In this document: in pieces, positions 52,010-60,463 of the stretch
Layout: every line of letters begins with the position of its first letter
Numbering within the stretch: position 1 is the stretch's first letter
Virus record (IMG/VR): IMGVR_UViG_3300020378_001929
Location: 18,531-82,530 of that record
DNA from: a virus
Reading direction: 5' to 3' (one strand)
Length of the DNA: 64,000 nucleotides
Position numbers and translations under genes: made by a program
The notes under the pieces: model-generated
Database searches by the model: none
What the model was told of the DNA's origin: nothing
The model's input: only the letters and a program-made list of their open reading frames with translations

Positions 52010-53042
52010 GTGATATCTTCTCCATATCTTCTAAAGAAAGGTTTTGGTGTATTGGAAGGTTTATGATCCTATCTTTCAAAGAATCTAAAACAGGCAGGTT
52101 GATACTCTGCCTGTAATACGTAGTTTCATGCAAGAAAGGATAATGAAAACTAGTTTGAATGCCTCTTTTGAGTAACTCTTCTCTCATTATAACAGAAGAA
52201 AATCCCTTATTTAAGATTAATGACGATAAATAATATGAAGATGATGCGTCGTGTACAGCGAGATACCCCACTTCTTTTGGTATATTGTTTTGTAAAAAAG
52301 TAAAATTATTTTTTCTTTTTTGTGCATTTGATTGGCATCGATCGAGCTGTGATAGCCCCAATGATGCATTTAAGTTGTTCATGTAAAAATTAAATCCTGA
52401 TTGACTTAAGTCATAAGAATCTCCTATTACTTTTCTTCCAAAATTTCTTCCTGAAAACATATATTTTGCTGCGGCGGGGCAATCTGTGGATAAAAGTCCT
52501 CCGTTACTCATACAAACTGGCTTTACAGGGTGAAAAGAATAAAAAGCATAGTCGTGTTTCATCAAGGGACTTATACAGTGTGCCGAATCAAGTATAATAA
52601 TGCAGCTGTTTTCTTGACAAAAGGACTCTAGACCCGGGATGTCACTAACTCCGCCATACAACACAGGCATGACAATGTTGGGCTTGTCATCCTTAATAAT
52701 ACTATTCTTCAAAGATTCGACCGACATCAATAGGTTTTCATCAACATCTGTGAAAACTACTTCATGATTGTTTTTCATGGCGGCAAAAACAGGAGACACA
52801 AAGCCGAGAGATGGAGTGTAAACGCGGCAAGGTCCTAGCGACTCGTAAAGGTATTGATATAACAAGTAAGCCGCGGAGGAGGCGGAATTGAAACCTACAT
52901 TGTATTCTTTATTAGAAAAGGAAGAATACCTATCCTCAAATTTACTAACATTTGGTCCAAAAGCAAGAATTTTAGAGCTTAACGTTTCTAATACCCTCTC
53001 TTTATCATCAGTGGAAATATCAGAATCGAAGCAACTAATCAT
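51966..53042 (-). CDS. DegT/PseC-type sugar aminotransferase
   Basis: A 358-residue PLP enzyme of the DegT/DnrJ/EryC1/StrS family. The cofactor-binding Asp is at 152 in IIILDSAHCI and the Schiff-base Lys is at 174 in FYSFHPVKPVCMSNGG. Further family segments are YTPSLGFVSPVFAAM, GFNFYMNNLNASLGLSQL and SSYYLSSLI. In the pseudaminic pathway the PseC enzyme adds the 4-amino group to the PseB product with glutamate as donor. The neighbouring PseB-like gene overlaps it by 4 nt, which supports this reading, though the substrate could be another keto-sugar. Confidence 0.87.
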   Translation of the reverse strand: MISCFDSDISTDDKERVLETLSSKILAFGPNVSKFEDRYSSFSNKEYNVGFNSASSAAYLLYQYLYESLGPCRVYTPSLGFVSPVFAAMKNNHEVVFTDVDENLLMSVESLKNSIIKDDKPNIVMPVLYGGVSDIPGLESFCQENSCIIILDSAHCISPLMKHDYAFYSFHPVKPVCMSNGGLLSTDCPAAAKYMFSGRNFGRKVIGDSYDLSQSGFNFYMNNLNASLGLSQLDRCQSNAQKRKNNFTFLQNNIPKEVGYLAVHDASSSYYLSSLILNKGFSSVIMREELLKRGIQTSFHYPFLHETTYYRQSINLPVLDSLKDRIINLPIHQNLSLEDMEKISHECIRHSRSRRQSQ

Positions 53043-54007
53043 TCCGTCTCTTTTGATCCTCGCAAAATAAGCGATGTTAAAGACCCAATATCATTACTTA
53101 CGTGCAATGAAGAGTTAAAATGGGGTCCATTATATCTTTGCCAAATCGTATTATGCTCTCTTTCTGTGTACTGTGGTCTGACACAAAGAAGGTTTATATC
53201 TGGCACCTTGTAGGTAAATGGCAACTCAGTCTCTGCTAACATATCTTCATGTAGTTTTTCACCAGGTCTGAGACCTATTATCTGATGGGAAAAAGGTTCT
53301 CCGTGTATTACTTCAATTGCTTTTAAAATAGTTTTCATATCATATGAATTAATTTGAGGGATGAAAACTTCTCCACCTTCACAATGATTCACGGCGCCGA
53401 GAACAGTGTCTACCGCATCCTCTAAAGTAAACAGAAATCTTGTCATATCCAAGGAAGTAACCTTTATGTCCTCTCTATTTTTTAATAACCCTAACCAAAG
53501 AGGAATAAAGGACCCTCGTGAGGCGATGACGTTCCCATACCTAACTGATGAGAAGATTGTTGATGTTGAGTCATAGTCATGATTCGTAAACAATCTTTCT
53601 GCAATAAACTTGGATGAGCCATACACATTTACTGGTTGGCATGCTTTGTCTGTGGATATGAGTACACACTTCTTAACACCTGCTAGCAGGCATGCTTTGG
53701 CTACATTATCAGATCCGTGAATGTTTGTTTTTATACATTCGTCAGGGTGTATCTCCATATCGTCTATTCTTTTTAATGCAGCGGTATGGATCACAATATC
53801 TGGTTTTTCCTTCTTTATTGAAACATAAACCTTATCGTAATCCCTGACATCGCCTATAATGCATTTAACTAAATTATCTGATCCGAAAGCTAATGCTTGC
53901 TTACCCTCGTCTCTAGAGTATACAACCACTTTGTGACCTTGTTTTTTAAGTCTTTTTACCAAGGCTTTACCAAGAGATCCAGTTCCACCAGTAATAAAAT
54001 ATTTCAT
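53039..54007 (-). CDS. PseB/CapD-type UDP-GlcNAc 4,6-dehydratase
   Basis: A 322-residue extended SDR enzyme. The NAD(P)-binding loop is FITGGTGSLGKALVKRLKKQ at residues 4-23. The catalytic region is STDKACQPVNVYGSSK, with D120, K121, Y129 and K133 (family form STDKAVNPINVYGATK). RYGNV, and later IGLRPGEKLHEDML, are typical of PseB/FlaA1/CapD proteins. It would convert UDP-GlcNAc to a 4-keto-6-deoxy sugar, the first step toward pseudaminic acid or other 6-deoxy amino sugars. It is complete and overlaps the PseC-type gene by 4 nt and the GT4-MptE gene by 1 nt. Confidence 0.9.
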   Translation of the reverse strand: MKYFITGGTGSLGKALVKRLKKQGHKVVVYSRDEGKQALAFGSDNLVKCIIGDVRDYDKVYVSIKKEKPDIVIHTAALKRIDDMEIHPDECIKTNIHGSDNVAKACLLAGVKKCVLISTDKACQPVNVYGSSKFIAERLFTNHDYDSTSTIFSSVRYGNVIASRGSFIPLWLGLLKNREDIKVTSLDMTRFLFTLEDAVDTVLGAVNHCEGGEVFIPQINSYDMKTILKAIEVIHGEPFSHQIIGLRPGEKLHEDMLAETELPFTYKVPDINLLCVRPQYTEREHNTIWQRYNGPHFNSSLHVSNDIGSLTSLILRGSKETE

Positions 54008-56037
54008 TAGATTGTTATTCTTTCTATCTCATCTGGGGCAGGATTTATGTCTGACACTATTTTTAGAGTTGTGCCATTTTCTTTTAGCCATTTGTACCAT
54101 GGTAAAATAGCTTCTGACGAAACTACCCTTTCGTGGTCTAGGTTATTAACGGATTCTGGGTTCTCAGCTACCTCGTTCTGGTCGATAAAATCTGATTTAT
54201 CGTATTCAGACCCAACCTTGTCATAAAAATGCTGCTGGGCGGCTGAACCTTCTACAAAGCTGTTGTCCCAGCCGACCGTTATCGCCTCTGAGACTCCCAG
54301 GTGCTGTAGTGTATAGAATACAACTTCATACATGATCCCTGGACCATATGGTCTTAACAACGACTGCTTGTCAAATCTCCAAGAATCAAAATCGTGCGAC
54401 TTTGCAATTGACTTTTCATAATCTCTTTCTTGTATGAAAAATTTTAGATCACTTTCACCCAGCTTATAAGGAGAAGTAGATGCTTCTATGACAACTGGTG
54501 CTTTGTTTGAATAATCATAATGTTTAAAATTACCGCAGTTATAAATATGAAAATCCGTTAACTCTTGAAAAAGCTCATAGGACTGCTTTATGGAGATACA
54601 TAAATTTTCAGATAACTCTTCTCTTAGTTTATCTAAATTGTTTTCTGTCAAGGTTGGACCACAGGATAAAACATAAGCTGTTTCTCCGAGAAACAGGTCT
54701 TTTAAAAATGCTATTTTCTCATTTTGTGTTATATTTTTGCCAGAAACCACATTTTTAGCGAACTGTGCCCTTTCCTTAACATTCTGGATTGCAAGTGCTT
54801 GTTCCCTGAGTTTTTCTATATCTTTTTCTTCTGTTATATCCGCTGTCCCAAAAATTGAAATTAAATATTGATCTGTGATCTTTTCACGTGAAAAATTGTT
54901 TAGTATGCTTTCTTTCAGTACTTCGGCGTTACGGCGGAACATATTGTAACTCTTATGTACTTTTCTAAGTTGTGATTTTATGCTCGTTTCTTTTGGGTAT
55001 GCCCACTGACTTTCTTCATGTATGATGTTTTTCCACGAGGCGCCTTTTTGTATCTTCTTTAAGTCAAAATCTATCTTTGCAAAAAGTTTCTTATTTTTGT
55101 TTTTCACCTTTGCAGATAAAAAATCTAAATGCCCGCTCCAGTTGGTGGCGATAACCGGTAAAGCTGAATAGGCTGCCTCAAAAACTGGAAGACCGAAGCC
55201 CTCTCCATGAGTTGTAGTGAAATAAGCTTTAATTTTTGGATGAGTATACAAACTATGAATTTCTGCTTCTGTCATATTTCCATGAACCAGATAAATTTTA
55301 CACTTCTTTTCACCTAGATTACCAATCATAGACTCTAGAACTTTCTTCGTATGCATACGATCCATAATACTGGATCGTCCATGTCCTGTTTTTATGACTA
55401 GACCAACGTTTGCATTGTTTCTAAACTCTTCTACGAAACACTTGATAGTGGCTCCGAGGTTCTTTCTTGGACCAAACATAGCAATAGTAAGAAAATTAAA
55501 ATCTGTCTCTAGTTCCAACTCTAGAGGCACTTCGTCGAACTGCTTGAATGGATAAGGAATCACCTCAACTGGACACCCGCAAGAAAGTTGCGTCTTTGTA
55601 TCATTTTCTTGATTTATAAATTCATATGTGGTGCTGTCAAACACGTCTTTTGCGTGCTTTGATGGTACAATAATTTTATCTATTCCTTGATTGGATTTAA
55701 TAACCCAAGACGGATCTACTCGATCAGTTTCTATCCCTGCTGTAACACATATAGAGTATTGTGCCTTCTTCTCAAATTCATTTGGGATCCCGACATGAAT
55801 TTGCATATCAAATTCTGTATTTTGCTGTTTTTCTTGACATTGGGCAACATAATGTGACAGTTTCTGTATGTCAAATAGCATTTCATCATCTGGGTTTGAC
55901 CAAGTTGTGTTTCCCCACTTTAGTGGGTTCACCATAATCTCCAGATCACTTCTCTTTTTTAATGCACTATAAACTAAACGAGAATGTTCTCCGTAGCCCG
56001 AATTAGTCAATATTGGTGCTTCTAGTAGTATCCTCAT
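54007..56037 (-). CDS. GT4 glycosyltransferase fused to MptE/DUF115-like domain
   Basis: A 676-residue two-domain protein. Residues 1-400 are a GT-B/GT4 glycosyltransferase: RILLEAPILTNSGYGEHSR at the start, FGPRKNLGATIKCFVE, and the donor-binding HGEGFGLPVFEAAYSALPV with the E-x7-E pattern. Residues about 445-676 are MptE/DUF115-like: ETAYVLSCGPTLTENN, LCISIKQSYEL, then SEAITVGWDNSFVEG. The fusion joins a sugar transferase with a possible nonulosonate transferase. It lies between the PseB-like and GT4 genes with 1-nt spacings. The join could be natural or, less likely, an artefact, since the frame is open throughout. Confidence 0.78.
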   Translation of the reverse strand: MRILLEAPILTNSGYGEHSRLVYSALKKRSDLEIMVNPLKWGNTTWSNPDDEMLFDIQKLSHYVAQCQEKQQNTEFDMQIHVGIPNEFEKKAQYSICVTAGIETDRVDPSWVIKSNQGIDKIIVPSKHAKDVFDSTTYEFINQENDTKTQLSCGCPVEVIPYPFKQFDEVPLELELETDFNFLTIAMFGPRKNLGATIKCFVEEFRNNANVGLVIKTGHGRSSIMDRMHTKKVLESMIGNLGEKKCKIYLVHGNMTEAEIHSLYTHPKIKAYFTTTHGEGFGLPVFEAAYSALPVIATNWSGHLDFLSAKVKNKNKKLFAKIDFDLKKIQKGASWKNIIHEESQWAYPKETSIKSQLRKVHKSYNMFRRNAEVLKESILNNFSREKITDQYLISIFGTADITEEKDIEKLREQALAIQNVKERAQFAKNVVSGKNITQNEKIAFLKDLFLGETAYVLSCGPTLTENNLDKLREELSENLCISIKQSYELFQELTDFHIYNCGNFKHYDYSNKAPVVIEASTSPYKLGESDLKFFIQERDYEKSIAKSHDFDSWRFDKQSLLRPYGPGIMYEVVFYTLQHLGVSEAITVGWDNSFVEGSAAQQHFYDKVGSEYDKSDFIDQNEVAENPESVNNLDHERVVSSEAILPWYKWLKENGTTLKIVSDINPAPDEIERITI

Positions 56038-56038
56038 A

Positions 56039-57295
56039 TTAAAGCTCTATAGCCTCCCACGTACTGTAACCTTTTCTGTCTTCCCATGATCCAAAGTTAT
56101 CGAAAACATAACTAAATGCCTGATACCAGTTGCCGGCATAGGTTGCCATGCCATAGTTCTTTACAACATGCTCGCGACCGGCTTTGCCCATAGCTTCTCT
56201 TTCGGAAGAATTCATACCGTAAAATTCTACCATAGCTTTAACAAAATCTTCTTTTGAAATTCTGTCTTCATAAATGTAAGGGACATCCTGCGAACCTATT
56301 ATTGCTTTAGAGCAAGGTTCTATTCCAATACCAAACCAATTATCATTGTCATCGGTGACTTGCTCTTGCAAACCTCCAGTCATGTTTACAATAACTGGTG
56401 TCTCACTAGCTAAAGATTCTAAAGTCGATAGCCCGAAACCCTCCGCGTCAGAAATATTGATTGTACAGTCTGCCAAATTATAAAATCTGGCTAATTGTAG
56501 TGGAGGCAATTTTACTGTCGACAGCATTACTTCACCGTTGGTTAGCCCAAGCTCATCAATAATTGCTTCTAGATCTTGTCCATTTTGGTCTTTGGGTTCG
56601 GTATGCATAATCAACATTGCTTTGTCATGCCCTACTTTATCTAAAAATTCTTTAAACCAAAAAATTAGAGTTCCAGATTGTTTTCTTCTGGCATTTCTAT
56701 TGTTCCAAAAGAAGACCATTTTACCATCAGCTTTTGATTGTTTTCTGAACTCCTGCAGGATCTCATCGTCTGGTTCTCTGTTTTTGAAAACCTGAGTATC
56801 AACAGTGTGAGGAATTCGAATACATTTTACGCTCGGGGAAACTGTCCGGACTATATCGTCGGTTACCTTGCTTATTGTACAAACAAGATCATTCGAATCA
56901 TAATACTGCTTATTAAAATTTGGATAAGGATAATTGTCCCAAACATGATAATAGATCATCGGAATATTAGGTCTTATTTCATCCTCCATGTTCCAAAGCC
57001 AAGAGTAAAATCTCGGATCTGTCATAAACCACAAAGCTGATGGTTTGTAAGAGCTGATCATGTTTCTTATGATATCAGGGTTTCCGTAACCATCAACAGG
57101 ATGAATAATAAAATCATCTCCATATGGATCAACTTTCATTGGTCGATAATCATGATGTTTCAAAGCTCCTGCTAAGCATACAAAAGAGAATTCTCCTGTC
57201 CTAAGCATGGCTTCAATCATATATTTTGTCTGGGTTCCTACTCCGGATGGCGCTAGTGGGCTGTCCGCAATAACTAAAATTCTTTTTTTACTCAC
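56039..57295 (-). CDS. GT4 glycosyltransferase
   Basis: A 418-residue GT-B glycosyltransferase. The N-terminal domain begins KRILVIADSPLAPSGVGTQT; the donor-site motif is DAEGFGLSTLESLASETPVI (E-x7-E) near residues 285-305, and a GTLIFWFKEF segment precedes it. The chosen start is the GTG at 57293-57295, which overlaps the nuclease stop as GTGA and has GAGAA about 6 nt upstream; a TTG 6 nt earlier sits too close to that site. It would transfer a sugar from a nucleotide donor to a glycan or protein. It is the first gene of the sugar island by direction of transcription. Confidence 0.85.
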   Translation of the reverse strand: MSKKRILVIADSPLAPSGVGTQTKYMIEAMLRTGEFSFVCLAGALKHHDYRPMKVDPYGDDFIIHPVDGYGNPDIIRNMISSYKPSALWFMTDPRFYSWLWNMEDEIRPNIPMIYYHVWDNYPYPNFNKQYYDSNDLVCTISKVTDDIVRTVSPSVKCIRIPHTVDTQVFKNREPDDEILQEFRKQSKADGKMVFFWNNRNARRKQSGTLIFWFKEFLDKVGHDKAMLIMHTEPKDQNGQDLEAIIDELGLTNGEVMLSTVKLPPLQLARFYNLADCTINISDAEGFGLSTLESLASETPVIVNMTGGLQEQVTDDNDNWFGIGIEPCSKAIIGSQDVPYIYEDRISKEDFVKAMVEFYGMNSSEREAMGKAGREHVVKNYGMATYAGNWYQAFSYVFDNFGSWEDRKGYSTWEAIEL

Positions 57296-58089
57296 GTGCA
57301 ATTCTCTGTTTTGTAAAATTTACAATATCGACAAGAAAGTCGATTCTTAATGGTTAACTTGTTCTCAATATTTATAACAGTTTTTTGCAGTAAGTTTAAA
57401 CAATTATTTATTTTCTTATCTCCAGATGTTACCCTGAAAATCTCTACCCTATTTTTCTTTGTCGTTCTTTTCAATAAGGCAAAATAAGTTTCAATGTTTT
57501 TTAGATCCAAATTGTGCTTCTTAGCAAAAAAATGTTTATACATCGTTAGTTGGTAGTTAATAATTTTATCGCTTTTCTTTTTTGAATCCCAGCCCCAGCT
57601 ACAAGTTTTCCAATCAATTATATGATATTTTCCATCTGGTGTTTTTATTACTAGATCGATGAACCCTTTAAATTTTTTACCAAAAGATTCGAATGCTTCA
57701 ATATCCTCCATCAGTTCCTCTTCTATAGAGAAAACTTCAAAATCTCCAAAGTATTCCTGCACTGAAGGCATTACTTCTGAACAAATCTCTTTTCCTTGAT
57801 GCTTCATTTCATTTATAAGTTTTTCATTCGGGTTAAAATTGGACGAAATGAGGGAGGCTATTTGGTTATCGAAAGACTCTTCAAAAATATTTACAATATC
57901 TGCTTCGGGGTTTGGCATTTTCTTTTCGCAAGCTTCGTGAACCGCAGTACCAAACGCAGTGTATTCATTACTCGAATAGTATGGTAACTTATCTATATAA
58001 ACAAGCTTATGCCTATAGGGACACTCATTCCAGGTCTTAAACTCTGAATAACTTATTCTTTTAATTTGGGTGTTGGAATTTTGGGACAA
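57292..58089 (-). CDS. Cas4/AddB-like PD-(D/E)XK nuclease with Fe-S cysteines
   Basis: A 265-residue RecB/Cas4-like nuclease. The core is YSEFKTWNECPYRHKLVYID at the N-terminus, H51 in AVHEACE, D145 in FKGFIDLVIK and D159/K161 in YHIIDWKT. Four cysteines at C23, C253, C256 and C264 (SCRYCKFYKTENC at the end) form the arrangement of a 4Fe-4S site seen in Cas4 and AddB. The enzyme probably trims DNA ends or resects during replication or recombination. It starts at TTG after GAGAAG. I see no CRISPR array in the window, so a CRISPR role is not supported. Confidence 0.85.
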   Translation of the reverse strand: MSQNSNTQIKRISYSEFKTWNECPYRHKLVYIDKLPYYSSNEYTAFGTAVHEACEKKMPNPEADIVNIFEESFDNQIASLISSNFNPNEKLINEMKHQGKEICSEVMPSVQEYFGDFEVFSIEEELMEDIEAFESFGKKFKGFIDLVIKTPDGKYHIIDWKTCSWGWDSKKKSDKIINYQLTMYKHFFAKKHNLDLKNIETYFALLKRTTKKNRVEIFRVTSGDKKINNCLNLLQKTVINIENKLTIKNRLSCRYCKFYKTENCT

Positions 58090-58107
58090 TTTCTTCTCTT
58101 GTTCTTT

Positions 58108-58431
58108 CTAATCTTGCTTAGCGAGCGCCGACATTCTGCTTCTTATCGATTTCTTTTTTGTACTAGAAGAGCTTCTAGGTTTTCTTGGTTCCTCTTTTTC
58201 TATTTGGAAAAGCCATTCTCCGGAGAGTTGGATTTTATGTCTCTGCGTGTTTCCCACTTTGTGTTTTGGCTCTTTTAATACATTTAAAATTTTATACTTC
58301 TTACTTAATATATCACGTAGATTACTTGTTGTCAATAAAATAATTGAATGTGTTGCAAATTTTCTAATCTTACACTCTACCTCAACGGATAGTTTGTCGC
58401 CATCTAGAGATTCAGTAATACTCTTTATCAT
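58108..58431 (-). CDS. Unknown basic protein (107 aa)
   Basis: A 107-residue protein starting MIKSITESLDGDKLSVEVEC at the ATG at 58429-58431, which has TTGGAG about 7 nt upstream; a longer reading starts inside the neighbouring gene without a site. The N-terminal 70 residues have strands and a helix (RKFATHSIILLTTSNLRDIL). The last 40 are basic and Ser-rich (EEPRKPRSSSSTKKKSIRSR), as in nucleic-acid-binding tails. The function is unknown. It overlaps the metalloprotease gene by 20 nt and precedes the nuclease by 18 nt, so it may belong to DNA metabolism; that is a guess. Confidence 0.6.
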   Translation of the reverse strand: MIKSITESLDGDKLSVEVECKIRKFATHSIILLTTSNLRDILSKKYKILNVLKEPKHKVGNTQRHKIQLSGEWLFQIEKEEPRKPRSSSSTKKKSIRSRMSALAKQD

Positions 58432-59101
58432 CGTCGAACTCCAATAGGTCATTTAATTTCTTGAATAGTTCTGGACATGTCTTTTTTATGAAATCGTACT
58501 CTCCAAAATAATAAAACGCCTCGAAACCATTTGCAAAGTATTCTCTCAAGGAAGTAATACCGTATGGTGAATAAAACATTGCAGATGACACCATGTTTAA
58601 TAGGGGGTACCCCACCTCTTTATAAAGATATTCATCAAACTCTCGGCTATAGGAGGGATCTAAAAACTCAGATAAGTCAGCTGGTATGTTTTCTGATTTT
58701 AGTATGAGATACAATTTTTTTCTTTTTTCTAAGAACTCTTTTTCAATTTTGTTATCAATATATATTTCTTCGCGATAGTCTTCCTCTACAGCATGAGCAA
58801 TTTCATGAACCAAATCATCGCCCATATCCTCTTCACTGCTTTGATCATTTGTAATAAAAATTGAAGAGTTTTCATACATTGCTTGGATTTCTCTATCATT
58901 TAAGAAATCAAATTCTCCAATATAAATTGAGTCGACATTATTAAAAAAATGATCAGGCAGCTTCTTTTCTACACTTGCTAGCACGCTTAAAAGAGATATA
59001 TCCTTATTTTTTAGAGGGTCTTTCACAAACACCTCTACGCCATTCCAAGTAAAATGGGTCTTGTTTTCTTCTTTGTTTTTTATAATATTTTTTAAACTCA
59101 T
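58412..59101 (-). CDS. Gluzincin-like HExxH metalloprotease
   Basis: A 229-residue protein with a zinc site DDLVHEIAHAVEEDYREE (H99, E100, H103) and a downstream E187 in SLREYFANGFEAFYYFG, the spacing and context of anthrax-lethal-factor-like and Pro-Pro endopeptidase gluzincins. The N-terminal 90 residues are mixed alpha/beta. There is no signal peptide, so it acts in the host cytoplasm or, if packaged, is injected. A host or phage protein could be the target; nothing in the sequence says which. It follows PIN-PhoH by 10 nt. The family call is good, the substrate unknown. Confidence 0.78.
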   Translation of the reverse strand: MSLKNIIKNKEENKTHFTWNGVEVFVKDPLKNKDISLLSVLASVEKKLPDHFFNNVDSIYIGEFDFLNDREIQAMYENSSIFITNDQSSEEDMGDDLVHEIAHAVEEDYREEIYIDNKIEKEFLEKRKKLYLILKSENIPADLSEFLDPSYSREFDEYLYKEVGYPLLNMVSSAMFYSPYGITSLREYFANGFEAFYYFGEYDFIKKTCPELFKKLNDLLEFDDDKEYY

Positions 59102-59111
59102 TATATTTTAA

Positions 59112-60422
59112 TTACAACTTTAAGGCGGCAATTGTTGCAACTTTCGATCTTTCTCCTCTCATAAGGGTGACATGACCTGTTATATCTTCCTCTTTTAGGC
59201 GTTCTACGACGTATGAGAGTCCATTGTTAGTTGCATCTATATACATGTTGTCAATTTGCTCAATATCGCCTGTAAGGACGATTTTAGTGCCCTCTCCAAC
59301 TCTTGTTAAAACTGTCTTGATTTCATGCTGCGTCATATTTTGTACCTCGTCAATTACAATGAACGCATTAGAGATGGATCTGCCTCGGATAAAAGTCATT
59401 GCTTCAATTTCAATTTGACCTTTTTCTTGGTAAAGTTCCAAGGTTATTTTGTCGTCACCCATCAAAAATTGCAAGTTGTCCTGAATCGGTGCTAACCAAG
59501 GCAACATCTTTTCTTCCAGAGAGCCTGGTAAAAATCCAATGTCTTTACCCACGGGCTCGACAGGTTTAGTGACAACTATTTTTTTATAAGGAGAGTTGGT
59601 ACCAAGCGTCTGCTCAAGTCCGGATGCTAAAGCTAGGAGAGTTTTTCCTGATCCGGCTTTACCTATCAGACTAACCACTGGAATTTTTGGATCCATTAAG
59701 AGGGCTAGGGCAAACTGCTGTTCCTTATTTCTTGGTTTTGTGTTCCATGCCACCATATTCGGGACCTTTTTCAAAGGCACAAAAGAATTTGTAAATTTGC
59801 CTAGAGCTGTTTTCTTGGTGTTAGAATTTGATATTAACATTACAAACTGATTTGCATATAAAGATGAAGAAATTTCTTTATCTAAAAATACCTCCTCTTT
59901 CTCATAGAATTCTTCGATTAATTGGTCATCTACTAAAAGTTCGCACATCCCAGAGTATAATTCTTCTGAGTTTGCCACTACTTGTTCTACTTGATAGTCT
60001 TCTGACAATATACCCAAAGCATCACACTTGACTCTCATGTTGATGTCTCTAGATACCACTATCACTTTTCTTGATTTGTTTTCTTCTATTTCTGATAGTG
60101 CTGTGGCAATGATTTGGTTATCAGCATCTTCAAGATCTAGGTCATCGGGAAGACACAAGGGATTATAACCTTTAACTTTGATAATCCCCTTCCCTTTTTC
60201 GATTCTGACTCCTTTTGCCAAGTTTCCCCTAGATCGGAACTCGTCTAGTTTTCTTATCGTGCTTCTCGCTTGGGTACCAACCGTATCTTGTCTTTTTTTG
60301 TGTTTATCTATCTCATCTAATATTTTAAGAGGTATTAAAATATCATTATTATCAAATGATCTCAGGGACTCTGCATCTGTGAGGTAGACGTTTGTGTCTA
60401 GAACATATGTTTTTTTAGCCAA
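59112..60422 (-). CDS. phoH: PIN-PhoH protein (PhoH2-type)
   Basis: A 436-residue fusion. Residues 1-150 are a PIN ribonuclease domain with acidic residues at D9 (YVLDTNVYL), D101 (EDADNQII) and D126 (VVSRDINM). Residues 220-436 are the PhoH ATPase: Walker A GKAGSGKT at 254-261, Walker B FIVIDEVQN at 354-362, and LTGDIEQID at 383-391. PhoH2 proteins couple RNA unwinding and cleavage. Phages often carry PhoH-type genes, but their benefit is unsettled. It starts at TTG with AAAGGA upstream; the next in-frame start would remove the conserved KTYVLDTN strand. Confidence 0.92.
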   Translation of the reverse strand: MAKKTYVLDTNVYLTDAESLRSFDNNDILIPLKILDEIDKHKKRQDTVGTQARSTIRKLDEFRSRGNLAKGVRIEKGKGIIKVKGYNPLCLPDDLDLEDADNQIIATALSEIEENKSRKVIVVSRDINMRVKCDALGILSEDYQVEQVVANSEELYSGMCELLVDDQLIEEFYEKEEVFLDKEISSSLYANQFVMLISNSNTKKTALGKFTNSFVPLKKVPNMVAWNTKPRNKEQQFALALLMDPKIPVVSLIGKAGSGKTLLALASGLEQTLGTNSPYKKIVVTKPVEPVGKDIGFLPGSLEEKMLPWLAPIQDNLQFLMGDDKITLELYQEKGQIEIEAMTFIRGRSISNAFIVIDEVQNMTQHEIKTVLTRVGEGTKIVLTGDIEQIDNMYIDATNNGLSYVVERLKEEDITGHVTLMRGERSKVATIAALKL

Positions 60423-60463
60423 CTTTTTTTCCTTTTATTAATACCTAACATATTAAATATTAC

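Noticed and set aside
57292-58089. Cas4-like nuclease as part of a CRISPR system
   Set aside because: No repeat-spacer array or other cas gene is visible; the protein also fits AddB and phage replication nucleases.
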